A stretch of DNA of 64,000 nt from Diphasiastrum complanatum (GCA_029204225.1 CM055104.1:22257952-22321951); one strand, 5' to 3'; positions 11,799 to 22,395 are shown, counted from the first letter of the stretch. Notes: generated from the letters alone by a model not told the origin. Made by a program: numbers and translations.

Positions 11799-13172
11799 CT
11801 GTGTAGCATTGATTCTCCGTCCAGGACTTCTGAACGATTCTGTGGATCTTGTACGAGGCTCAAAGGCTGGCCTCTTAATTGCTGTAGGAGAAGTTGCCAA
11901 AGGAAATGTACCTCCTAGGATCAATGCTCTGCTGGGAGACAACTTATTAAGCATGCTGCCTTGTCTTATTTTGGACACAGCAACATTTTGTGCCAAATAA
12001 GCGGACTCAAGCTCCAGTGAACGACTGCTTGATGCCTTCATGGAAAAAAGATCCATTTGTGTGGATGGTTTTTCAGTTGAGTAGACTCCATTGCTTCTAG
12101 CTGAAGGAGCAGATCGCCTGATTAGAAATTTATTTGCTTCTGGCTGTACATCTTTAAACTCCTCTTGGACTGCAGCTTGTTGTACATATGAACCAAGTTG
12201 CGGAGGAGCATCAGAAGTAGCCTCTTGGCTACCTGAAAGCTGAGAAAGGCTCGCCATTCCAATTTCACTCGATTCAGCCAGAATATTTGGATCTGTTACT
12301 CGTTCACAGCAATTACAGTGCAATGCTTTGCAGATTGAGCAGGATTCGGCCTTGCTCAATGTTTGGCTTTCTTTTTCCTGCTCGAGGGATGCTTTAAAAC
12401 AGGGCCGCACCACATTGAACAGAATGTCAGACAGCTTTTCTACAGTTGCAGATTCTCCATGGCCTTGGCCAGTTTGGGAAGAAACTATTGTAATGGCTTC
12501 CGCTTCAACTGAGCACGAGGCGATGGGTGGCTGACAAACGAAACTGGTAGCCTGCAGCTGGATCGAAGAGTTTTCCAGAGTTTCAGGAAGTTTTTTGGCA
12601 ATTGAAGATCTGGGAAGGAAAAGACACGAACTGCATTTAGATCCAGGAGAGGATGGAACAGCAATGTTTCTGCTTTGCAATATTTTACACGGAGGAATAG
12701 TAGGAGTTTGATTCAGATGTGGAGATGCTAGTGCAGACAATGCGCGTGATTCTTTGCTGCTTAGAGAGCGCTTGACAGAGCAATCCGAGTGCTTTGTACT
12801 GGATCCTTCAATCGGAGTTGAATCAGGATCTTCTATTCTGCCGGCAAATTCCTCACAAAGATGAAGTGGGTTATGAGCAGTGGGATCTTTAGGAACCTTT
12901 CGTGAGCTGGGAGAGCTCATGAGCATCAAACACCCTGATGGAAGATTAGCTTGCTCATCCACAGTTTCTGCAGCAGTTACTGGGATCCGAAAGTCAACGT
13001 AAGCTGCATTCGTAGTAGAAAACGAGTATTTCCTCATGAAAGCTTTGGAGTCGCTACACACCACTCCTTCAACTGCTGGAGATTCAGATAAAATTTTCTT
13101 TTGCTGGGAGCTGCAGCTGCTGCAGGAGTAGCAACCAAACTGTGAAGGCATTTTGCTCAAGCATTTCCCCAT
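11799..13172 (-). CDS. Host gene, first coding exon: Ser-rich protein with MGKC lipidation-type N-terminus, function unknown
   Basis: The only long ORF in the window that is not retroelement-like. The open frame runs from 13247, but I choose the Met at 13172. It begins MGKCLSK, with Gly2 for N-myristoylation and Cys4 for S-acylation, and has a purine at -3 and G at +4. Coding continues for 458 residues to 11799, where CAG|GTTAGT is an excellent splice donor. If the intron is read through, the protein ends two codons later. Features, numbered from MGKC: a Cys cluster (FGCYSCSSCSS, 12-22), a second cluster CSICKALHCNCC (278-289), and a Ser/Pro/Arg-rich tail (LSPSR at 411-415, RSPGRR at 448-453). 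The rest is polar and probably disordered, with no membrane segment. I infer a membrane-anchored, disordered protein. I do not recognise the family, and later exons (below 11799) are not identified. Confidence 0.7.
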
Positions 13173-13267
13173 CTCGTCTTTCTTGCGATCCTTCACTCTC
13201 CGTTCACTTTCACCGGTGCATGAATGAATCAAATGTGCGTAATCCACTCAAAGATGGCAGCTGCCTC

Positions 13268-13283
13268 ATAATCATTATAATGG
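13268..13283 (-). promoter_or_regulatory. Possible TATA-like element upstream of the host gene
   Basis: On the minus strand CATTATAATGATTATG lies about 100 bases upstream of the chosen ATG (13172), which would allow a 5' UTR of some 70 bases. A second AT-rich candidate, TTATTTAGG, lies at about 13352-13344, next to a GTCA tetranucleotide run. No other promoter motif was identified, so this is a weak call. Confidence 0.3.
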
Positions 13284-14360
13284 GACTGAATGGGATTGGG
13301 ATGTGCTTGATTGAGCCTTCCGTCCAAGTAAATTGAACGAGAGCTCGGAGCACCTAAATAAGCTCAGTCAGTCAGTCAGTGCACATGGACAAGAGGAGGC
13401 GGGGGATGGTGAGAAATTAGACTCGTCGTTTCGCATCCTTGTGAAGACACGTGTGGCCTTTTAGTGCGTCGAAAGAAGTCTTAACTTCGTTAAGCGGTGG
13501 TCACCCATTTGCTCTGGCCGGGCACACTATCATGTTTTCACTTGGCTGAATGTTCATCTTCTCTCCCAGACTTGATTTCTTTGAAATTCTCAAACCCACT
13601 CACACATTCATCAATGGGTTACCTGGAAAGAGGCCCTAATGGAGGACTCTTTACATGAGCTTTACTTTGTGTTGCAAAGCTACCTTTACAATCTTTATTT
13701 TCAGTGCCACTGGTGTCAACATTGCCCTTGCGTCATTGCTGCTCCTGGTCGCACCGGCATCGGCATCACTGGGACCAAAATCCAGGCGACGCCAAATTCC
13801 TATGGCTAAAAATCTTTGATCGGTTCTAACAAAGTCCAGAGAGCTCGGATCGATGTGCAATGACCTCACATGATTTAGGCATGATTAAAGGAAACCTGGG
13901 GATCAATAAATGCTAGAGAGAGAAAATGACTTTTTAGAGAGAGAAAATGTCCTTTACCAGTGTAGCGCAGGCATCCCAAAGGGAGCTGAAAACCACGACT
14001 TAGCTTCCCAGCCTTCAACTCTTGCCATCCAAACCCACTTGACATACAAGCAGCCAACTCGCCAACAACGATCAGACTTAACCAACTTGAAGTTCCGAAA
14101 ACCAACATTGAGATCCAACCTGGCGCCATGCCAGATCGGGGGTCCCGATGTGGGTGACTTTCCTCCAAGCAAGCCGCCCGACATACATCAAACTTAACCA
14201 ACTCGAAGCTTCGTTACAAACGAGTAACATCCATTCCAAGCAAGCGGTCTGACTTACATCAGACTTAACCAACTGAAAGCTTCGTCACGAGCGCTGGAAG
14301 CTAACCTGGCACCACGCCAGACTGGACAGCCATAAACAGGTAACTTCCACCCAAGCAAGC

Positions 14361-15514
14361 TGTTGTAAAGCTACCTTTACAAGCTTTACTTCCGGTGCCA
14401 CTGGCGCTAGCTATGTCCCCGGCGCCAGAAGCGCCCCTGCTGCTCCCGGCGCCACTGATACCAGAATCCAGCCGGCGCCAAGTTCCTATGGCTGAAAATC
14501 TTTGATCGGTTCTAGCGAAGTCTAGAGAGCTCAGATCGATGTGCAATCACCTCACACGATCTAGGCATGATTAAAGGAAGCCTGAGGATCAATAAAATCT
14601 AGAGAGAGAAAATGACTTTCTAGAGAGAAAAAATTCTAGAGAGAGAAAAATGTGCTTTACCAGCGTGGGTAGAGTGCTTGGTATGAGAAGGGGGGGGTGT
14701 CGAATCCCACCAATACTATAGGGGAGTGCGGGTTGCGACTCAGGGCGAGCTCCAACCAAGTCTCAGCCTCCCTTGCTAGAATGTTGTCATGGCTCTCGCC
14801 TTGGCATGCTAGCGCCCCGGAGAGTAGGGTCGGTCACACACTTGAAATGTAACTTTCTCAGATTTATAAATAAAATGGGATTTTCCTCAAACTGACTTTG
14901 ATTACCTTCTGGGTTTCAGTCTTCGATAAAAGCGCCAGCTGTAAGGCCGCTTCAAAATTTTTAAGTTGGCACATAGCTGAGGGTCGTATCCCGGGACGCC
15001 AGCGGTATGCTGTCGGGACCATTTGGTCCAGGAACTGGTTGTCTCCATATCTGTCGCGGCTTGTGGTTCTGAGTGTTCCTTGCATGGGCTCTAACCTGTC
15101 GGCAGAGTTGGATGGCTTGCTTGGGTGGAAGTTACCTGTTTATGGCTGTCCAGTCTGGCGTGGCGCCAGGTTGGCTTCCAGCGCTCGTGATGAAGGTTTC
15201 AGTTGGTTAAGTCTGATGTAAGTCAGACCGCTTGCTTGGAATGGATGTTACTCGTTTGTAACGAAGCTTCGAGTTGGTTAAGTTTGATGTATGTCGGGCG
15301 ACTTGCTTGGAGGGAAGTCACCCACATCGGGACCCCCGATCTGGCATGGCGCCAGGTTGGATCTCAATGTTGGTTTTCGGAACTTAAAGTTGGTTAAGTC
15401 TAATCGTTGTTGGCGAGTTGGCTGCTTGTATGTCAAGTGGGTTTGGATGACAAGAGTTGAAGGCTGGGAAGCTAAGTCGTGGTTCCCGGCTTCTTCTGGG
15501 ATGCCTGCGCTACA
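14361..15514 (+). repeat. 5' LTR of element C
   Basis: 1154 bases, TGTTGTAAAGC...GCGCTACA. It contains a tRNA-like segment at 14667-14708, a polyadenylation-type AATAAA near 14868, and three diverged internal modules each beginning GCTTGCTTGG (about 15118, 15230 and 15303). Relative to the 3' LTR it lacks about 29 bases after CTTGCAT (near 15085) and one of two copies of a unit containing GGGACCATTTGGTCC. Confidence 0.85.
14667..14708 (+). other. tRNA-like segment within the family LTR (C 5' copy)
   Basis: GGGTAGAGTGCTTGG resembles a tRNA D-arm (box A region), and GGTGTCGAATCCC 29 bases later resembles the T-arm (box B). The same pair occurs in the C 3' LTR (18519-18556) and, more decayed, in LTR A (19558-19592). 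No acceptor stem can be folded, so it is not a tRNA gene. It may be a captured tRNA or SINE, or an internal pol III-type signal of the LTR. Confidence 0.5.
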
Positions 15515-15516
15515 TG

Positions 15517-15529
15517 TGGTATCAGAGCC
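15517..15529 (+). promoter_or_regulatory. Primer binding site of element C (tRNA-iMet type)
   Basis: TGGTATCAGAGCC, complementary to the 3' end of the plant initiator tRNA-Met, two bases after the LTR end. The same 13 bases serve element D. Confidence 0.9.
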
Positions 15530-15844
15530 GAGTGGCCAGTCAGCTATGCGGATCTCACGGAAATGGCCACGGTTTGGGGTTCATCAAGACAACTGTTGTG
15601 CAAGGTGCTCCCTGAATCAAATGGAGGATTCAAAAAAGGGAGGGAAAAGGATTTGGAGGGAAAATAGTGTGCCCTCCCAAGCGTCCACGGTCGGGGTGGT
15701 TGGCAGAACGGGGGCTTGATGAGTCAAGGTGCTGCCCTTGAGGTGTAAGCACGGTCAGTTTCCGCGGTTCGGGCCTGGCGCCGTCTGCACGTAGGACAGA
15801 TGAGGCAATGTGTTGCCATTAGGTTGGTGTAAGCACAGTCTGTG

Positions 15845-16470
15845 CCTTGTGGGGTGCGGGGTGACATATTCACGATAGCCACCGTTCGTTTAGCTATAAG
15901 GGCTATCGACCAAATTTGGTGGGGGCGTTTCTGAGGCAATGTGCTGCCTAACAATGAAAGCACGGGTGCGTCCACGATTTGGGTGGAATGCTGCCGATCG
16001 TTTAGCTATAAGGGCTATCGAGTAGATTTGGTGGGGGCGTTACTGAGGCAATGTGCTGCCTAACGGTGAAAGCACAAGTGCGTCCACGGGGGTGGTATAT
16101 TCAAGGATAGCTGCCATTCGTTTAGCTATAAGGGCTATCGACCAAATTTGGTGGGGGCGTTACTGAGGCAATGTGCTGCCTAACGGTGAAAGCACAGGTG
16201 CGTCCACGATTGGGGGTATGCTGCCGATCGTTTAGCTATAAGGGCTATTGACTAGATTTGGTGGGGGTGTTACTGAGGCAATGTGCTGCCTAACGGTGAA
16301 AGCACGGGTGCGTCCACGGGGGTGGTATATTTAAGGATAGTAGCCGATCGTTTAGCTATAAGGGCTATCGGCCAAAAAGTGGTGGGGCGTGACTGAGGCA
16401 ATGTGCTGCTTAATGGTGAGAGCACGGACAGTTGGAGGGGTGTCCTATGTGGGCTGATTCTGTGATCGAT
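15845..16470 (+). repeat. Alternating 110/120-bp tandem array inside element C
   Basis: The core TTTAGCTATAAGGGCTAT starts at about 15889, 16001, 16121, 16231 and 16351, so successive periods are 112, 120, 110 and 120. The long units carry GGGGGTGGTATATT and AAGGATAG, which the short units lack. The true repeat is therefore a dimer of about 230 bases. Each unit also carries ACTGAGGCAATGTGCTGCCTA and AAGCACGGGTGCGTCCACG. The ancestral single unit matches the corresponding interior of element D, which is not amplified. Confidence 0.9.
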
Positions 16471-18200
16471 TTGTATGGGCGCGGCCAGGCAAAGGTCCGT
16501 TGGCAGGACCATCTCAAAGGGGGACCTTGTTTTTGTTACTTGTTAGTAAACCTACCTGAGTGTCTTACTTGTATGTATTCGTGGTGAGTCTTAGTACTCG
16601 TGCTTTGCATGGTTTGCATGATTGCTTGTGATACAAGGAGCTGATGGCTCGAGAAGGAACCTTTCTTTTGAAAGGCTGATACCATCAACCAAAGAGGACT
16701 ACAGAATCTGTGGGGCGGATTTGCAGTTCAAGTACTCGCACGTGAACGGCAACGAAACGACTCAATGTTTGCAAAGGATGGATGGCTAGCCTGTTTCTTG
16801 GGTTAGTTTCATTTGCGACAACGCCCACCAGACGCAAGCAGAAAGTCAAAAGTTGGAAAGGGCAATTTCAGGGGAGATCTTCTATAGAGCAGTTGGTCTT
16901 CATTTTGGGACGGCCACCTTCGGAACTGAAACTCACTGAGCATGGGTGATATCCAATATCAGTTGGGTTTTTCCTCAAAGGGGAAAGACTAGGATCCTTT
17001 TCAGAGATTGGCAACAAGTTGGATCGAGCCATAATCCTAGCAGGTGGGAAGCAAAGTGTTGGAAAGGCTTTTTGTCCGAAGAACTCTACTCTAAGTCCGA
17101 TCAGCTGATTTTATAAGTGGAGGGGAACTATCACACACACCTCTCTCTTGGGGCAAATTTTGAATGAAAGTTGATCAAAACGGGGGCAAATTCAAGGTGA
17201 CCTAGCCATACTTACACGAGAAGACTGGCGAACTTTGGACCTAATAAGTTGACAAGTTTTTGTTGTGGAAAGGAAAGCTTGTTATAGGTTTTCTTTGGAC
17301 CAGCAATGATGAGGAAACATATGAGTATGCTGGCTTGTGTTACGTGCTAAGGGACAGTTCGCGTTGAGATCGGACTAGTGCAAACTCTGGGTGCATGTGT
17401 CTGATTCAAAGAGAGCTACTTGAAGCCAAGCTCGATGTACACTTCTTGTTTTGACTGTGAGGCAACTGACCAGTGATGGAATTGTGAAAGTCAAGTTTTG
17501 CGCGACGGACATGGTGCTTCAAATAAACGCGAAGAGATAGTTCGTATGCCGATCAAACTGGTGCGACCCTTTGGCTTTCCACGAGGTCAATGGTTACATT
17601 TGGGCTGATTCAAAGAGCTACTTCAAGCTAAGTGAGAGGTGCATTGCGGAGTACTTAATCTTTGCCTACCTTAAAGAGCCAAGAAGGAAATGTATCAAGA
17701 TTAGGTTGGGACAAGGAGAGAAATCAAGGTGCAGAAGCAACAAGGCACAGAGTGGACCATAAAGTGGGCAATCAAACGATAAATCCTTTGGCTCAGGGAG
17801 CCTTGATACCTGTGCGGAACTGATCAAATCTGGAGCTTAGGGAGCTCAACACAAAGTGCATCAAGGACAAATCAGGAGCTCAAAGGAGTTCCAAAGTCGA
17901 AAGTCAGAAGCGACAGGGGTGAACATTTCAAAGAAAGGCCTCTGTCACCAGTTAATAAGGTTCTTGGGTTTTACGAAAGCGATATAAAATCTACGCTTTT
18001 CCTAGACAAAGAGATATTTTAAGTTATGTAAATTTTAAGTACAAAGAGCTGAGCCTCCGACTTGTGGTGTGCCAGCTTCAATGTTAATAAAAAGTGGCCA
18101 GTAAATTGAGTACTGTGGCAAGTAGCTCAAATGTATAGTTATTTTAATTTGGAAACCCCCTTACTTTAATCTGACATCTGATGAGGACATCAGATTTTAT
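16470..18200. other. Interior of element C, no recognisable ORF
   Basis: About 1.7 kb between the tandem array and the polypurine tract. The longest ORF (17571-17762) has no motif of Gag or Pol. The sequence is not obviously repetitive. Element D has no matching stretch. Confidence 0.5.
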
Positions 18201-18214
18201 AAAGGTGGGGTGGA
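18201..18214 (+). promoter_or_regulatory. Polypurine tract of element C
   Basis: AAAGGTGGGGTGGA directly precedes the TGTTGTAAT start of the 3' LTR, the expected place for plus-strand priming. Confidence 0.8.
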
Positions 18215-19429
18215 TGTTGTAATACTACCTTTACAAGCTTTACTTCCGGTGCCACTGGCGCTAGCTATGTCCCCGGCGCCAACAGCGCCCCTGCTGCTCC
18301 CAGCGCCACTGTGACTAGAATCCAACCGGCGCCAAGTTCCTATGGCTGAAAATCTTTGATCGGTTCTAGCGAAGTCCAAAGAGCTCAGATCGATGTGCAA
18401 TCACTTCACACGATCTAGGCATGATCAAAGGAAGCCTGGGGATCAATAAAATCTAGAGATAGAAAATGACTTTCTAGAGAGAAAATCCTAGAGAGAGAAA
18501 AATGTGCTTTACCAGCCTGGGTAGAGTGCTTGGTATGAGGGGGGGTGCCGAATCCCACCAATACTATAGGGGAGTGCAGGTTGCGACTCAGGGCGAGCTC
18601 CAACCAAGTCTCAGCCTCCCTTGCTGGGATGTTGTCATGGCTCTCGCCTTGGCATGCTAGCGCCCCAGAGACTAGGGTCGGTCACACACTTGAAATGTAA
18701 CCTTCTCAGATTTATCAATAAAGTGGGATTTTTCTCAAACTGACTCTGATTACCTTCTGGGATTCAGTCTTCGGTAAAAGCGCCAATTGTAAGGCCGCTT
18801 CAAAATTTTTAAGTTGGCACATAGCTGAGGGTCGTATCCTGGGACGCCAGCGGTATGCCGTCGGGACCATTCGGTCCGTGGCGCCAGCGGTATGCTGTCG
18901 GGACTATTTGGTCCAGGAATTGGTCGTCTCCATATTTGTCGCGGCTTGTGGTTCTGAGTGTTCCTTGCATGAACGTGAATGAGTTAAGCTCTTGGGGAAC
19001 GGGCTCTAACCTGTCGGCTGAGTTGGATGGCTTGCTTGGGTGGAAGTTACCTGTTTATGGCTGTCCAGTCTGGCGTGGCGCCAGGTTGGCTTCCAGCGCT
19101 CGTGACGAAGCTTTCAGTTGGTTAAGTCTGATGTAAGTCAGACCGCTTGCTTGGAATGGATGTTACTCGTTTGTAACGAAGCTTCGAGTTGGTTAAGTTT
19201 GATGTATGTCGGGCGGCTTGCTTGGAGGGAAGTCACCCACATCGGGACCCCCGATCTGGCATGGCACCAGGTTGGATCTCAATGTTGGTTTTCAGAACTT
19301 CAAGTTGGTTAAGTCTGATCGTTGTTGGCGAGTTGGCTGCTTGTATGTCAAGTGGGTTTGGATGGCAAGAGTTGAAGGCTGGGAAGCTAAGTCGTGGTTT
19401 CCGGCTCCCTTTGGGATGCCTTCACTACA
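18215..19429 (+). repeat. 3' LTR of element C
   Basis: 1215 bases, TGTTGTAATACTACC...CTTCACTACA. It has two copies of the GGTATGC(C/T)GTCGGGAC unit near 18850-18910 where the 5' LTR has one. It keeps the AACGTGAATGAG segment lost from the 5' LTR. Confidence 0.85.
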
Positions 19430-20258
19430 CGTCGGGAGTGGCGTTGGGGCCGTTGGCGTCGGGAGCAGAAGGGGCGCTGCTGGCGCCGGGGACAATGCTG
19501 GCGCCAGTGGCGCCGGAAGTAAAGCTTATGAAGATTGCTTTACAACAACCAGCCTGTGTAGAGCACTTGGTATGAGGGAGGTGGCAAACCCCACCAATAC
19601 TATAGGGGAATGAGGGTTGCGACTCAAGGCGAGCTCCAACCAAGTCTCAGCTTCCCTTGTTGGAAAGTTGTCCTTGACATGCCAGTGCCTCGGAGACTAG
19701 GGTCGGTCACACACTTGAAATGTAACCTTCTCAAATTTATTAATAAAGTGCAGTTTTTCTCAAACTGACTCTGATTATTTTTATGGGTTTCAGTGTTAGG
19801 TAAAAGCGCCAGTTTTAAGTCCGCTTCAAATCTTTTTGATCTGGAACATAGCTGAGGGTCGTATCCAGGGACATCAGCGGTATGCCGTCGGGACCATTCG
19901 GTCCGGGACGCCAATGGTATGCTATCGGGACCATTCGATCCAGGAACTGGTTGTCTTCATATCTGTCGCGGCTTGTGGTTCTGAGTGTTCCTTGCATGAA
20001 CGTGAATGAGTTAAGCTCTTGGGAACGGGCTCTAACCTGTCGGCTGAGTTGGATGGCTTGCTTGGGTGGAAGTTACCTGTTTATGGTTGTCCAGTTTGGC
20101 GTGGCGCCAGGTTGACTTCCAGCGCTCGTGACGAAGCTTTGAGTTTGTTAAGTTTGATGTAAGTCAGACAACTTGCTTGGAATGGATGCTACTTGTTTGT
20201 AATGAAGCTTCGAGCTAGTTAAGTTTGATGTATGTCGGGCAGCTTGCTTGGAGGGAAG

Positions 20259-21178
20259 TGTTGCGCCGGCGCCTCAAAGGGCGCTGGGACTTGAGCGGTT
20301 TCCCCAACACGCGCTTAAGTCTAACATTCATCCATCATGCACTTACGTAAAAGCCAACTCAGAAACGTAACAAGCGTAACCATTCAGACTTAAGAAAACT
20401 GGAATCCCAACCAACCCGAAAGCCAACTCAAAATCCGTCCCCAAAAGGTAACCAAAGGCAAAGACAAGCCACACATGAAACCCAAGGCATAGTGGTCGCC
20501 AAACTGACCGATTGGCATAGTGGCAAGCCCCATGTCGATGACAGGGACCCTTAGGCGCCAGCGACGCAAAAAGATTGTAGTAAGGGTCCTTCCACTTGGA
20601 CCAGTCCCAGAGGCGAAACCGAAATGGTAATCATCCCCAAGGATCAGCTTTATTAGATTTGGAAGATGTTACATTCATACATAGATTGACCGGTCTCGGG
20701 GCCACCAACACGTGCTAGGCATTGTGCCTGGCTCGTGCTGGTAGAGGGAGCTGAGACCTGGTGACTGGATTCCTGGCGCTGGTTGAGCTGCCCAAGTTTT
20801 TGTCTGCCGGACTCCCCCTATAGTTCCGCTGTGATTGGGCGCACCCCCTCTGGTTTGAAACATAGTGCTTTCTGGTAAAGCACGCTGTTTAGGACTTAGT
20901 TTTTATTTTGCTGATTAAGCCTGGCAAGCCTGGCAGAATCAGTCTGGCTCCCGGACACGGGTCCCGGGAGCCGTCCCGGCGGCCGAATCAACTTGCTTTC
21001 CTGACTAGGCAATGACTCGAGCTCCAGATCTAGCTCATGACTTTGTGACTACTTGACTGGATCACCACAGGTCGGAGGCTCAGTCCTTGACGTTCTAACT
21101 TGCTTTGGGACCTTAGAGAGTGTCACCCCTTTGAGTCTTATAGGGCACGCTGGGTGCACCCAAGTCAGCTTTACAACA
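20259..21178 (-). repeat. 3' LTR of element D
   Basis: 920 bases. In the element's direction it runs TGTTGTAAAGCTGACTTGG...GGCGCCGGCGCAACA. It matches the other LTR at nearly every position, with scattered substitutions and a few one-base indels, implying a fairly young insertion compared with the elements it interrupts. Confidence 0.9.
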
Positions 21179-21190
21179 TCCTCCCCTCGT
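21179..21190 (-). promoter_or_regulatory. Polypurine tract of element D
   Basis: On the minus strand ACGAGGGGAGGA immediately precedes the TGTTGTAAAGC start of the 3' LTR. Confidence 0.8.
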
Positions 21191-21837
21191 TTGAGAAAGC
21201 TGATGTCCTCATCAGGGCCAAACTAGAACCTAAGACTCATGGCACGGGCTTAATTCACTGGCCAAACTTTAGTCACATATACAAGGGCACAGGCTTGATT
21301 CACCGGCCAAAGGAAACCAACTGTAAAGAGGAGTAATGATATTGTGTTTTACACCCAGCACAGGAAAAGTGTGGATCTAGTTCACTTACGTAAAACCTGT
21401 GTGAAGCTGCTGCACTTAGACATTAGAATGAAGCTCATTCTTCGATGAGAAATGCGGCTTACTTTATTAACATGAAAGAAAAAGGTACTTACGGGTCCCT
21501 TAAGCCTCATATATGTTTTTTTTTGTCGCACATCTGGATGAGTCCCCTAGGACTCTAGATATTTCGTTTGGTCATCCAGGTTGAGCTCCTTGAGCTCTGC
21601 ATCGGCACTTAGATTCACCTTTGATGTAGAAACTGCAGGCAATGTTGGCTCAATTCGACCTCACGTCAGCTGGTTTGTCACTGTTGGATGTCCTTCGTTA
21701 AAGAAGTGAGCTTTCGCTTGGTCACACAAGGTGAGCTCCTTGAGCTCTGCATCGGCACTTGAATTCACCTTTGATGTAGAGACTATAGGCAATGTTGGCT
21801 CCATTTGTTCCCGTGTCAGCTGGTCTGTCACTGTTGG

Positions 21838-22395
21838 CTATCCTTCGTTAAAGAGGTGAATGAGATTGGGAGGAATGGTTGGCTCAGGTTCATTTGTGTC
21901 ATTCTTTTCTAGTTGGTCCCCTGGCACAGTTCTGACGACACAAGGTCTCCTGCCATTATATAATAACACAAGGTTAACCCCTTTTGCCAAGAAGGCCACC
22001 ACATGTTCGTTAAACCAGCTTAATTCCAAAATAGCATCGAAGGCATCCATCTTCAAGATTGTGAACTTTAGTCGATTCTTCCAGGCTCCCAGAGAGATTG
22101 GTAAGTTGGTTGCCAATCTGCAAGTGGTCATTGTACCTTTCGCGGTCTCCACACAAATAGGAGTCACATTTTCTTCACATTGGATGTCCAATTCCCCTGT
22201 CAGTTTTTCTGACAAGTAGTTATGTGACTCCCCCAGGTCTACCATGAAGTAAATGATCCTGCCTTGAATACAGCCTTTTAGGTACAATAACTTGGATCCT
22301 CTCGCAGGAGTCGCCATAAGATGTTCACGATACGCCGCACCGGCAGCTAACCACCCGTGCTTTACACCCAAATTCGAACAGCATCTCTGTATCAA
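21838..22395 (-). pseudogene. Retropepsin-like aspartic protease fragment in element D
   Basis: A 185-residue open frame. Residues 43-62 resemble the flap strand and active-site turn of gypsy proteases, but the catalytic D-T/S-G triad reads DLGES (residues 53-57, in VDLGESHNYLS), so the enzyme should be inactive. The later hydrophobic motif FDAILELSWFNEH (119-131) corresponds to the YDAILGMDWL motif of retropepsins, which supports the assignment. There is no zinc knuckle before it and no RT after it. The ORF is the only coding remnant between the LTRs. The loss of the active-site residue and of all other domains marks D as non-autonomous. Confidence 0.75.

Larger units (their letters stand above)
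14361..19429 (+). mobile_element. Element C: LTR retrotransposon without recognisable coding region
   Basis: It has two direct LTRs (14361-15514 and 18215-19429), a tRNA-iMet-type primer site just inside the left one and a purine tract just before the right one, so its orientation is plus. The 2.7-kb interior has no gag, protease, RT or integrase that I can recognise, which makes it a non-autonomous (LARD-like) element presumably mobilised by a relative. Its first ~360 interior bases match the interior of element D. A 110/120-bp tandem array occupies 15845-16470. No five-base duplication is present (CAAGC on the left, CGTCG on the right) and a large piece of host LTR B is missing at the junction. 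It therefore either entered with a target deletion or was rearranged later. Confidence 0.8.
13961..19547 (-). mobile_element. LTR B: minus-strand LTR of the same family, inserted in A, middle missing
   Basis: The left piece (13961-14360) is the reverse complement of the last ~400 bases of the family LTR, beginning TGTAGCGCAGGCATCCC. The right piece (19430-19547) is the reverse complement of the first ~118 bases, ending TTTACAACA. The perfect five-base duplication ACCAG flanks it (13956-13960 and 19548-19552), and removing it restores a continuous LTR A. Only about 520 of some 1150-1200 LTR bases remain. The missing ~640 bases are exactly where element C lies. The right piece keeps several GGCGCC hexamers that have decayed in the C copies. 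Confidence 0.8.

Noticed and set aside
13173-13247. Upstream Met of the host ORF (25 extra residues)
   Set aside because: The internal MGKC start has a better context and a functional-type N-terminus; the extension is polar and unremarkable.
14667-14708. A tRNA gene
   Set aside because: D- and T-arm-like words are present but no acceptor stem or anticodon stem can be formed, and it recurs only within LTRs.
13875-15397. ORFs of 64-142 codons repeated in the LTR nest
   Set aside because: The same frames recur on either strand of each LTR copy and are not conserved in reading; LTRs are not coding.
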